Positions 36,901-48,900 of a stretch of 64,000 bases of DNA are shown here, in pieces. Both the position numbers and the translations under genes were made by a program. Numbering within the stretch: the stretch's first letter is position 1; every line of letters begins with the position of its first letter. The stretch comes from Liolophura sinensis. Lineage: Eukaryota; Mollusca; Polyplacophora; Chitonida; Chitonidae. Under the pieces are notes generated by a model, which did not search any database, was not told where the DNA came from, and saw nothing but the letters and a program-made list of their open reading frames with translations. Location of the stretch: contig NC_088295.1 in assembly GCF_032854445.1 (NCBI RefSeq), forward strand, positions 78,830,028 to 78,894,027, in the 5' to 3' direction.

Positions 36901-39900
36901 TGTCACATTCTATACTCTTGTCTTGTCTCTGCTTTTACCTCTACACAGCTGTCTATCATCAGGGCTTTAGATTGTCGTTATCCTAGAGCTTGGCATACTT
37001 TGGAGCTGAAGATGCGACTCAGCTGACGTTAAAGAGCTGACAGCATCGGTTGGCAATGACCATGCAGCTTTCAGAGTTGATCAACATACTCCTTACAGGG
37101 CATGCGTTGCTATCTACCTTTGCTTTACATCACTGCCACCAATAAACAAGCTTGACCTTTGGAGCCTGTGTGACGCACGTAGGCTTGTTTAAACTTGGCC
37201 TCATCACTGATGTCCTTGCGCGGAACTACATGTGTTTAATCAGCATTCATCAATAAAATAGTTTTATTTGTTGGTTAGAACTATGTACACAATAGATAAA
37301 GAGAATAACTCTGTATAAAGTATAATTAGAAACATAGGCTGATGTTTTTGTACTTTCTGACATCACCTCCTGTCACATCACCATGACCTCAGTGACCTCG
37401 CTGTTGTTCAAGATTTCTGTACAGAATTTGCTACTGGTGGCAGTGCTGTAAGGAGTATGATCAGTTGATTGCAGTTGAATCGCGTTGTTATTTCACTTGC
37501 ACAAGTGCTTAAAACCTGATACATCAGTCGAGTTGGGGTTTTAAATTCTGGTGTATGCAGAGCCTTGTAATGAGGCATGGTCGTTGTTTGTCACTAGTAC
37601 ATGTGGTCCAGGAAGATGTTGCATGATCATCCCAAGCTGACAAGGACTAAACATACCTCATTGTCTCGGTGAACATCCTGATGTTATGATCAGCGTATAG
37701 GACAAATCAGTTCATCTTCGTTTTGCATGTATAGGTGTATCAGGTCTTCACGTTTCACAGGTTTGTAATTCTGGTCACCATCGGTGACATATGTCTGTTC
37801 TTGAGAATGATGTAACAAAACTTTCAAATGCACATACATGTCAGTGAATAACATTTTGCAAGTAAATTACCATGTGACACCTTGAAGCTTATAGTACGAA
37901 AGCGTAGTGTGTACATGTATGTAATAATCTACAGATAATTGCACTCAGACTGAGAAAAAGGTCTGACGGCATTAATCAACTGTTGTGAGGAGAGTCCACA
38001 GAAGCTAACAATGTTCCTGGTGTTAGTAGACAGCTGTGTTCTGCCATCTTAACTTTGACTGCAGCTTCAATCACTGGTGGCTTTTGTAACATTTCCATTG
38101 TGAAAGTACAGGCAGCAGCCATTTTTCATTGTCCACCCTTTCCATTGACCTAGTTTTCTTTTTTTAATTGTGCTTCACTCTTATTCTGGTTAACCTAGTT
38201 TACTTGTACATGTATTTGCTCTTTCTGTAGTTGACGCCATATGTACGACGTTAAACCCCAAGCACTCACTCACTCACTCACTCTTTCTGTAGTTATAGGA
38301 TATATAAAAGTAGAATGAAAACTTTAAGGTTAAAATAATTCGATACCAACATTTCCTCAGTGTAAATATATCATGAGAGGTATGTATATACACATAAAAA
38401 TCAGCTGTAAATTTCAATTATCATTTGAGAAGAAATTTGCCCTTGATCAAAGAATGAATGTGTAACATAATTGTTCCATTGAAGTATAGCCGAAAAACAT
38501 TTTTCTGGCTTAGTTCATGAAAAATTCTAAAATATGTAGTTAGATTTGAAAGAAGATTTATAATTGGCTGAGGATTTTTTAAAAATTAGATAAAAATAAG
38601 AATTTAATAAAGATTGTCATTTTTCGTGTGTTTCATAATATACTGTCCTAATCCTGTGTCATTTTCATACTTGTAATACTGTGCTTTGCTGCCTAAAAGT
38701 TTTATGTAACAGGTTGATAGGAGCCTCTCTGTTTACATTTGCTTTCTGGTTACAGTAAGACTTTTTTCGTGAATAACCATTTTTGAGAAGTTCACTAAAT
38801 GCTCATCCAGGCCGTTAGGCTGCTGGCTTCAAAATTCAATGTTATGCCATTTGGAAAGCAAAGTTACATACTAAGCTATGTATTCAAGGGAAGCCTTTGT
38901 ACATTTTGTAATTTTTGTTGTCAAGCAGTTGAATATTGTACAAGAGTCCTTTGGGGGTAAGAACTGAATATTGATATGACACAGGTAATGTATGCAAAAA
39001 GGCCCTTGTACTTATCTACCTGAAGATGTCAGAAAAATAAATCAGCCCCAAGACAGACACTAGCATTAAGCATTGAAATGTAGAAGAGTTGTGCTTCCCT
39101 TTGAGGCATACTTAATAAACTTGACTCTGCCACCACCTGATACCTGTTAGCACCAAGTCATTGTTATGGTCCATAAAACACAGACAGAACCTATCATACT
39201 GTAAGCTTACATGTAGGTGATCCACAATGAAAACGTTAAAACCCCTGCAAGCAATTAGTTTATTTTTGTCTGTCTGTTTGATATAAATGTAAATGTACAT
39301 CTACAGTGTAAGGGAATTGTTATTGAAATGTGGTTAATTTGTTGTAATTACATGTAAATTAAGATGGAAATGTAACCTTTTCTCCAGAATACATGCACAT
39401 GTACTTACTGTCTATGTTATGACAGCATTCTCTTCCAAGTCTTGCTCTGTCCTTCAAATGGACTTTTCCCCCCAAAACAGATAGAATTAAGTGATTTTGT
39501 TCCTTTAACTTTTGACTTTTGCATTTGATTGTTTTGCATTGAGAAATTTATTTCCTCTTTAAGAAAGCATTTATAAGTGACTTTACAGACTTCTTTGAAA
39601 TTACTGTAATGTTTACAGTTGAATATGCTGTGCAGTGTCTGATTATTTTTTTTTCTCACAAAATGGATTGAGGCAAAATATGTTTAAGAGACCATAATAC
39701 ACAACTTCATTCCATAGTTTATTATGTTCGATTTTGTACATGTTGTACACCTTTGATGATTTGTTTTACTATCCCTCATGTATATGCATGTAGAACTCAG
39801 TTTGTCATTCTGTTGTAATGTGTTGGTGTAGCCGGTTAACGGTACTTCTGTGTGTGACAAGTGAATTGCTTACAGACTTTATTTAAGAAATCTCTTATCC

Positions 39901-42900
39901 CATACAGTTTGACACATTTGTTGTTGTTACAAATTTTGTAGAAGTGGGGAAAATAGAACTAAATTTTTTAATACATCAGTACTTTTTGATAGTATTTTCT
40001 TTTTGTTTAAAAGAATACGCACACAGATGCAAACACATGCAGCTACCTTAATTCCTTAACCTTTTTGTACACAAAAAAGCAATTTTCAGTGAGATTTATG
40101 CACCGTTTTAATTTGCTTTTAGAGACAAAACTACATTGGTTGGGTTGACGAATTCCAGGAATTTACAAAAAGTATAAATTTAACAGTCTACACAGAATAA
40201 TGCTCTAATAATATGCTTAAATAAACATGTTGCAAACATGTGATAAGGTTGAAGAATTACAGTACATGTATTTCCTAGCCGAGACGACTGTGGTGAATGA
40301 CCTAAAGTTATGCCCTTGGACTGAAAGTGTATAACTGTTGTCTGGCGTCTCATTCTGGATCTACATACATGTAGCATTAAACAGTACTTGGCTTCGAGTT
40401 TACAAGCTTGTAGCAGTACACTTTGGCCATGTTTGTTTTATCTATAGCTAGATGTAGTCGGTATTCAGTAATGCCGTCTACACAAAACTCTGATGTTGAC
40501 AGGTTCATGCATACCCATATGTACAAATGCGTCTGTGATGTAAGGGAATGAATAATACGCCTGTATAGATCAGCTGAAGCTCTAGCTTTTATAGTAACAC
40601 ATAAGTGACAGATGCACGTGAGCATTTGTGTGTAGCACATACATCGTACAGGTAGACATTGACCTCTATCTGACTATTATGTTCAATGTTATAATGCAAT
40701 GTTGCTGCACATATAAAGTGCAGGAACTTTATATGTAGTGATAAAGCGGGAAAACAAAAATACACATACATACTGAAATGAAGCCAATTGAAGCCTTATT
40801 GTTAGTTCTTGTTTGCATTTTAGAAAGCACCTTTCACAAATGTTTAATCTGTTTCAACTGTTTTACAGGTATTACAGTATTGCTATTCGAGTTGGGTTTG
40901 GTTTGGTTTATGTTTACTAGTGTGCCAGCTAACAACCATTTTCATATTTTAACACATTCTACTTGTACTTTATCGTACTAATTTATGTTTTAGTCAAATG
41001 TCTATGCACTAGTACATTTTACTCAGTAGTACGCACTATCTATGGCAACTGGGTCAGGTGTGTATTTCCGCCTGTGGTTGTACATATTTCTACTCATGGG
41101 TGACATCTCTCTGATTACAGGTGGCAGTGGGAGGGGAGAAGCAGAGACAAGTTAGCTATGCATACTTCATGGCCTTCATCTCACTCCTGACTAACGTGGA
41201 ATTGATCAAAAAAATTTACCTGGTTGCATCAGAAAATAACCCAAAGAAAGAGATAACTAAAGGTAGGTTAATACCCAATCAGCAGGGCTGTATTCAGCTT
41301 CTTTGGCAGTGTGTAAAAGGGTGACAGATGGTAGGACAAACTGTAATAAAAATGCTAAATTTTTTCATTCTTTTGAAAGTAATTAAGTTTCTACACTCAC
41401 ATCTTTGATAAGCTTCAAGTATCAGCCTAGGCTGCCAGATGGTAGGACATATGTACATAGTAAAAGTCCTAGTTTTGTTTTAATCCCTTTGAAGATAAGT
41501 ATAGTGTGACGTTCGTTTTTATGATATAAAGTAAGATTTGAAATGGTAATCAGCATACCAGTCCACAGGTGTGTTATAAACAAATGTGAACTAGTGATTA
41601 GACAGGTGAGTACTTACTATTACGTATAGAATATTTTTGTGTGATGATCATTCATCAGGTGTAATTTTAATTATTCCAGGTTGTAACTTTCGACTTCTTA
41701 AATCACAAAGCGTGAACAGTCAGGTGATTTGTGTCAAACCCTACAGAGTAAAATGAAAATAGACATGTTTTATTTTCAAAGCTGTCGTGTAATCTTTTAT
41801 TTAATTTACAGGAAGGAACTACATCTTTTTAAAAATATATTTCCCCAGCCCGGTTTCCTCCCACCATAATGCCTGTCGCAGTCGTATATGTGAAATATTC
41901 TTGAGTACGGCGTAAAATACAAATCAAATAGATATATCAAATACGTAAATCAAAGAATGTGATTAATGTTTGACCTGGTCAATCTGTGGTCAGAATTGAC
42001 CAGGTCAGGTGTCTTTTTTTTTTTTCTGGCATTTATGTGATAAAGTTTGAGGCAGAAGGAAACCTATGCAGACATAGTATAAAATGTTACTGTTACAGAA
42101 CTGGGACCTTCCTTTAAATGGACCTGTGGCCATAGCAAAGTTGAAATAAAAGCATACCCAAGTGTTACAAGTTGAGGAGAACCCCAAAGATTACTCATAG
42201 GGAAAAAAATACATAGATTTAGGACTGGAGTTTAACTGTTTCTGACTGCGGTGTGCTCTTGTTGTTATAGAGGAGCTGCTATATGAAGCACAAGGCTTCG
42301 CTCAGATCACCCCAATGGAGGTAGATATACTGTTTCACCTTGTGGGCCTCCGTCACCAGACAGGGTAAGTTCTGTGCAGATCTGAAAGCTTGCCCTTAAC
42401 CAGGGACAAATTTGACGTTTGACTTTTTAGTGAATAGTGAGATTATCTTTGAGTCAAGAATTCCATGTGTTTTCTGGAGCTAGTGTCCTGAGGCCATTTT
42501 CACAAAACTTAGTAAATCAAAACTTTTTCAAAACTTTTCTGGTAAATGACGTCTAGGTTATAGCTGTATAACCTAGACGTCTTTTACAGAGTAAGATACA
42601 AGAAATATGACTATGAGAAATGCAAGAAATATGAAGCATGAAGTTTTGTGAAAGTGGCCCAGACCAGTCTTTTATCATGTTTTGCTTAAAAATGCTATGG
42701 GCATCAGCTACTGAGCCATTTTCAGTTATTTTAATAGTCATGTGAAGTACATGTACTTCATTGGTTGTAAAGTTCCATTGAAACAGGCATGTGGATGTAC
42801 ATCACTGTAAGAATACAATATATCAAAACATTCATTGCCTATCTCTAATACCGTCCAATCAGAATGGATTCTGTATCCATTTTAGTTAGATTGGCTGACT

Positions 42901-45900
42901 TCCCTTTCCTTTTGCACTTCTGACCAGCGTACTTGGGAAGTCAGGGAAGGTACAGAGCCGATTGGATTACAGCTTTGACATTGTGGCGATGATTGATGGC
43001 AATATTGAATTTAATGTTATTGTTATAATTTTACAGTAAACATGTGTAAGGACATGATTTTAGCCTTTTTTGGTAACACTTTGATATTTGATATGTTAGA
43101 GTGCCCAGTGATTCACAATCTTTTGGGTAAGTCAGTCTGCATATGCTTGGCTTAAATACGTTATTATGCTGTTTCTGCTGCATCAGACGTTCTGACACAG
43201 GTACATGTACTTGTATGAATTCTAATAACAACTGTCTGGTCCAGGGCTCTTAGGTAGTAGGTGTAGTTGACTATAGATATGTGCACATGTAGTTCACCAT
43301 TGGTTTATTTTTGATGAATTATAGAAACATAGTCACCAAGCTCATGAACAGAAGAAAAAGATACTTTTTAATAACATTCCTCATAAATATTAGCCTAGCT
43401 GTTATAAATTCAAGTAACTATATTTGAGAGAATCATGGAGAGAATGAGTATTGTTAGCTTTGCATTTTGATATTTTTCTTGATTTTTCTTCTGATCCACT
43501 GGTTTTATTGTTCTCAACTTTAGGCAGATAAAATGAAGGTGTTTTTACAACTCTGGTAACCACAGGTCCAACACTGGTCTCAAAGTACTTGTTTCCAATT
43601 TTGCCTTGTGTTACATGAAAACACTGTAGTATTATTGTAATTTATGTACTGACCTGTTCTGACATGTGACGTTGTTACATGTATACAATGATGGCAACAT
43701 GTAACCATATGATATGAAGAGCAGTTTTTGGTTCTGATGTTAGCCTACTATTAATAAACTGATATAAAGTGGCTGAATCCTGTTGAAAACTTAGCTAACA
43801 TGTTTCTAATTAACATTTCTGATTTAACAAACACATAGGTCTGTTTATTCTCTGCACATTTACTGACATTTTACCTGTGCATTATAGGTGCAAACTTAGC
43901 TATTTATATTCTAGCCAAGATACATTTCACTTTGCAAAACTGTAATTGTTGTTGTATATTTTTAGGACTTAGTTTTAGAGGGTTGCACTGATTCTGTTTT
44001 ATTCAATCCAATGTTTAATGGACATCGATTCTTTAGCATTTTTTTATGTCACAAATGAACATCACTCCACTGTTTTTACGTTATACCAGGGATTAAGGAT
44101 AACATTAAACTTCACTCATGTGGGTAAAACATCTAAACCATCAATAAGAACCAAAATGGAGCATGGTTTCCTGCTCTAGCTGGTACAGATATGCAATATA
44201 GGTTTATGATTTTGCTCTACCATCAATGTTCGTACGTACATATAGTTTTATGTAGTAATATGAATCAATGTTCATCATCAGTATCATCAATGTTCCTATA
44301 TACATATAGTTTTATATAGTAATATGTATACAGTAAATAACCAACAAATTTCACCCATCACTAAGTTGCACATTTTGCCTGATTCTGATCTTAGAAAGGT
44401 GTTTTACAGTTTTTTCGGAAGTTAAGTATGTTGATATCCCACTGGAAAAGTGCACTTTTCAGAAGCAGAACTGATCACATATTTTTGCGTATATAAATGC
44501 ACTTTTTTGTGAAGTTTTAGGTCACTTGCAGTAATAGGAGAATACTTTTCACTCTACTTAAGTGTTACATCTATTACTCAATGTCTTTCCAGGAGAGTAA
44601 TGTATGATGACTTACTGGCAATTTCTCCGATGGAAGGAAAACAGACGCCATATTCTGTGAAAATGCAAGTAGCTGAGGTGAGTGTTCATTGCAGATATCC
44701 ACTTGATGTTGGATCTGATCAACATTGGCTGTCAAAGGCAGTTTTTGTTGCTTTGTCTGTAAAATTTAAGTGTTTCTGCTGTAAAAGTTCAGCTTCATGT
44801 ACATACATATATGTTTCTGGTAAAACTTCTGTATTACACACATTTGTTGTGCACAAGTGGATAAGTGCATTCACTTGTACTTTATCCTGAATAATTAAAA
44901 AGCTGGAAAAATTTGGAAGTGTAGTTTGGTTGACTTGTGTACAGTGTATTGCAATAAGCTGAACAGATGTAAATACTAACACTGCCGTGGGGTAGGGGGG
45001 CCGTCATGGCCATGTGGTTAGCGTGCCGGTTCGGTGCAGTAACTCGGGAGCTTTTCACCAATCTGTGAGCTCAAGTCCATCTCATGCTGGTATCCTCTCT
45101 GGTCATACATGGAAAGGTCTGCCAGCAACCTGTGAATGGCCAAAGATTTTGCCTGGGCTCTTCCAGGTATCTTCCCACCTTAAAGTGGCCGCCTTCGTAT
45201 AAGTGGGAACATTATTGAGTATAAAAATATATAAATTAAGCAGCCATGCCTGGTTTCATCATCTGACGATAACTAAAAAGTTTCAGCTGTATTCTTTGTA
45301 CAAAATCCAAACCAATTTAATAATCAAATGTACATATATATAATGAATGTTTGTGTTGATATACATGTATCTGTAGGAAAACATCCGTCTGGAGCAGCCT
45401 GTGGAGAGAGGTATTCTGATACAGGTGGCTGAGAGCATCTACAGGTTTGGTCTGGGAGCAATTGCCGGAGGTAAACACCTGTTGTACACTGATAAATGTG
45501 TAGGGGTCTATCTGGGATCAAATGTATGCTAGTTCTATGCTTGTGGAAATTGTGTAATATATGCATAAAAGCAGTGGGTTTTCTAGCAAAAAAAATCATA
45601 AAATTGAGTTTCTGGCAAATCAAAAAAAATGAAATATGATTTGAGTTTTTTTTTTTAAATATATGGTACTTGTGATTGTGAAGCCTGGTGGTCATCAGCC
45701 AGTATTTGTCATATAATAACTGTATGGTGCTCGTGGTTGTAGAGTCTGGTGGTTATCAGCATGTATTTGTCATATTACAACCTTATGGTGCTCTTGATTG
45801 CTGAGTGTGGTGGATATCAGCCTTTATTTTTCATATTACAACTGTATGGTGCTCTTGGTTGTTGAGTCTGGTGGTTATCGACCTTTATTGGTCATATTAC

Positions 45901-48900
45901 AACTGTATGGTGCTCGTGGTTGTAGAGTCTGGTGGTTATCAGCATGTATTTGTCATATTACAACTGTATGATGCTCGTGGTTGTAGAGTCTGGTGGTTAT
46001 CAGCATGTATTTGTCATATTACAACCTTATGGTGCTCTTGATTGCTGAGTGTGGTGGATATCAGCCTTTATTTTTCATATTACAACTGTATGGTGCTCTT
46101 GGTTGTTGAGTCTGGTGGTTATCAACCTTTATTGGTCATATTACAACTGTATGGTGCTCCTGGTTGTAGAGTCTGGTGGTTATCAACCTTTATTGGTCAT
46201 ATTACAACTGTATGATGCTCGTGGTTGTAGAGTCTGGTGGATATCGGCCTGTATTTGTCATATTACAACCTTATGGGTCTCTTGATTGCTGAGTGTGGTG
46301 GATATCAGCCTTTATTTTTCATATTACAACTGTATGGTGCTCTTGGTTGTTGAGTCTGGTGGTTATCAACCTTTATTGGTCATATTACAACTGTATGGTG
46401 CTCCTGGTTGTAGAGTCTGGTGGTTATCAACCTTTATTGGTCATATTACAACTGTATGATGCTCGTGGTTGTAGAGTCTGGTGGATATCGGCCTGTATTT
46501 GTGATAATAAAACTGTGTTGCTTGCGGTTGTAGAGTGTGGTGGATATCGGCCTGTATTTGTGATAATAAAACTATGTTGCCTGTGGTTATAGCTGTTGGA
46601 GCGACAGCAGTCTACCCCATTGATCTGGTGAAGACACGTCTCCAGAACCAGCGGACTGGCTCCATGGTGGGAGAACTCATGTATAAAAACAGCTTTGACT
46701 GCTTCAAGAAGGTGCTGAGGCACGAGGGACCTCTGGGGCTCTACCGCGGTTTACTGCCCCAGATTGTTGGCGTGGCTCCGGAGAAAGCCATCAAGCTTAC
46801 CGTAGGTATTTTTACGAAAGTTTGGCATCAGGCACTATATGACACCCTAAATCATGACACAACCTTTATTCGCTAGCTGGGACGTTTTAGGTTGAACTTC
46901 TTATTTGCTAAAGGCAAAAAAGTCCTTATGTATCATGTGACCTCTTAAAAATGTTAGAAACCTTTTTTCATCACAATTACTATAACATGGGTTCTGAAGA
47001 GTTTAAAACATAGCAATTTTGAGTACCCTAATGATGGGGAAAGTTGAATAGCTGAATGGAAAGAGTTTGTGTTTATTCCCGTGGGACACCACAAGACAGG
47101 TGATTGGTGAGTGAATGTCAACAAAGGTTGTATAACATTTTTCACAAGTTACATGATACAGTAGGGCTGTTATTTCCTTTAATGACAAAAGAGTATGAAC
47201 TAAAAGCTCTCCTATTATAAATAGCTATAAATTATACCCACCATTGGAAAATCAGTGCATTTCAGATGCTGCATGACTTCTGTTGCTGGACTACTTTGTC
47301 TGAACATAGTTACTCCCCTTGTGTTGGCCAAATGTATAGGTCAATCTGACATGGTATGAATGTTTCTCTTACTTGTGTTCTAATTTAAATGTGACATTGG
47401 CATTTCACAGATGAATGACTTAATGCGTGACAAGCTGACGAGGACTGATGGTTCTTTACCGCTATGGGCAGAGATGATATCTGGTGGTACGGTAAGTACA
47501 TGTATAGCCATGTATAGCCATGTGTGATTGACTTCTGTTGTGCCGTCTCATAATTAAGTTGGGATAGACAACTTCAGGGGTCATGACCCTGGTGGGAAAA
47601 CCTTAGCTCTCTGCTTCCATAGGCATGCCTACATGTAGATGGGATAGGATAGGCGTTATAAAGATGTCTAGATGTTTAGCTTTTGAGAACTCTTTTGACC
47701 AGTATACATTTGTAAACTGAATGATTCTCATTCAGTACCAATATATGGCCCAGAACACCAGTAACGTCATTTCCGTCACAATATATGGCCCAGAACACCA
47801 GTAACGTCATTTCCGTCACAATATATGGCCCAGAACACCAGTAACGTCATTTCCATCACAATATATGGCCCAGAACACCAGTAACGTCATTTCCATCACA
47901 ATATATGGCCCAGAACACCAGTAACGTCATTTCCGTCACAATATATGGCCCAGAACACCAGTAACGTCATTTCCGTCACAATATATGGAGACAAACTAAA
48001 TGATTATGGCATTGGGAGCCCTTTGATGTTTGTATCTCGTACAACTACCTTCCTGGAGTTTCTGGGGTTTAAACTATGACTTGCATGGCTTGATTTTACA
48101 TTGTCTGTGCTTTCTTTTATGGACTCAGCTTCCATTAAGTAGTCTGTACTTCTGAAAAATACCATATCTGCTGGAGTGAGTGAGTGAGTGAGTGCTTGGG
48201 GTTTAACGTCGTACTCAACAATTTTTCAGTCATATGACGACGAAGGAATCATTAGGGTGCATGCACGTGTAATGTGCCTCCTTGTTGCAGGACGGATTTC
48301 CACCGCTCTTTTATTTAGTGCTGCATCACTGAGACGACTTACCGAAGGCAAGTAAGCCGCCCCGCCCGAGCCATTATACTGATACGGGTCAACCAGTCAT
48401 TGCTCTATCCCCTTCACGCTGAACGCCAAGCGAGGAAGTCACAACTTCCTCTTTTAAAGTCTTAGGTGTGACTTGACCAAGGATTGATCCTGGATCTACC
48501 GGTCCCGAAGCGGACGCTCTACCAACTGTGCTATCCGGGCCGGTCTCCATATCTGCTGGATGCTGTTGTATAAATGAAATATTCTTGAGCACGGCGTAAA
48601 ACACCTACCAAATAAATTAATAAATAAATTTGTTATAAAGCACTATGATAATGTTCGTATTTGCCCATTTCCCATTTAAGTGTACTTTTGTCATTTTTTA
48701 CAGGCTGGTGCCTCCCAGGTTATCTTCACTAATCCTTTAGAAATTGTCAAGATCCGTCTTCAGGTAGCAGGAGAGATTGTGGGGAAAAGACAAGTCAGTG
48801 CTCTGGCAGTAGTGAGAGACCTGGGTCTGTTTGGACTGTACAAGGTCAGTATTAGTTTTAATACTCATCAGTCCAGTGTTTTTCAGTTTGATAAAACATT

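Larger units (their letters stand above)
35326..41120 (+). other. Remainder of carrier intron 7
   Basis: Long AT-rich intron. It holds a family-A SINE remnant (36367-36485), a family-B tail (38236-38290) and a possible 3-nt microexon (36847-36849). No other gene was recognised. Confidence 0.7.

Noticed and set aside
45805-46592. Three or more repeated open frames beginning [17 protein letters not shown]
   Set aside because: They follow the 61-bp array, whose 244-bp super-period reproduces the same start and stop. There is no independent evidence of coding.
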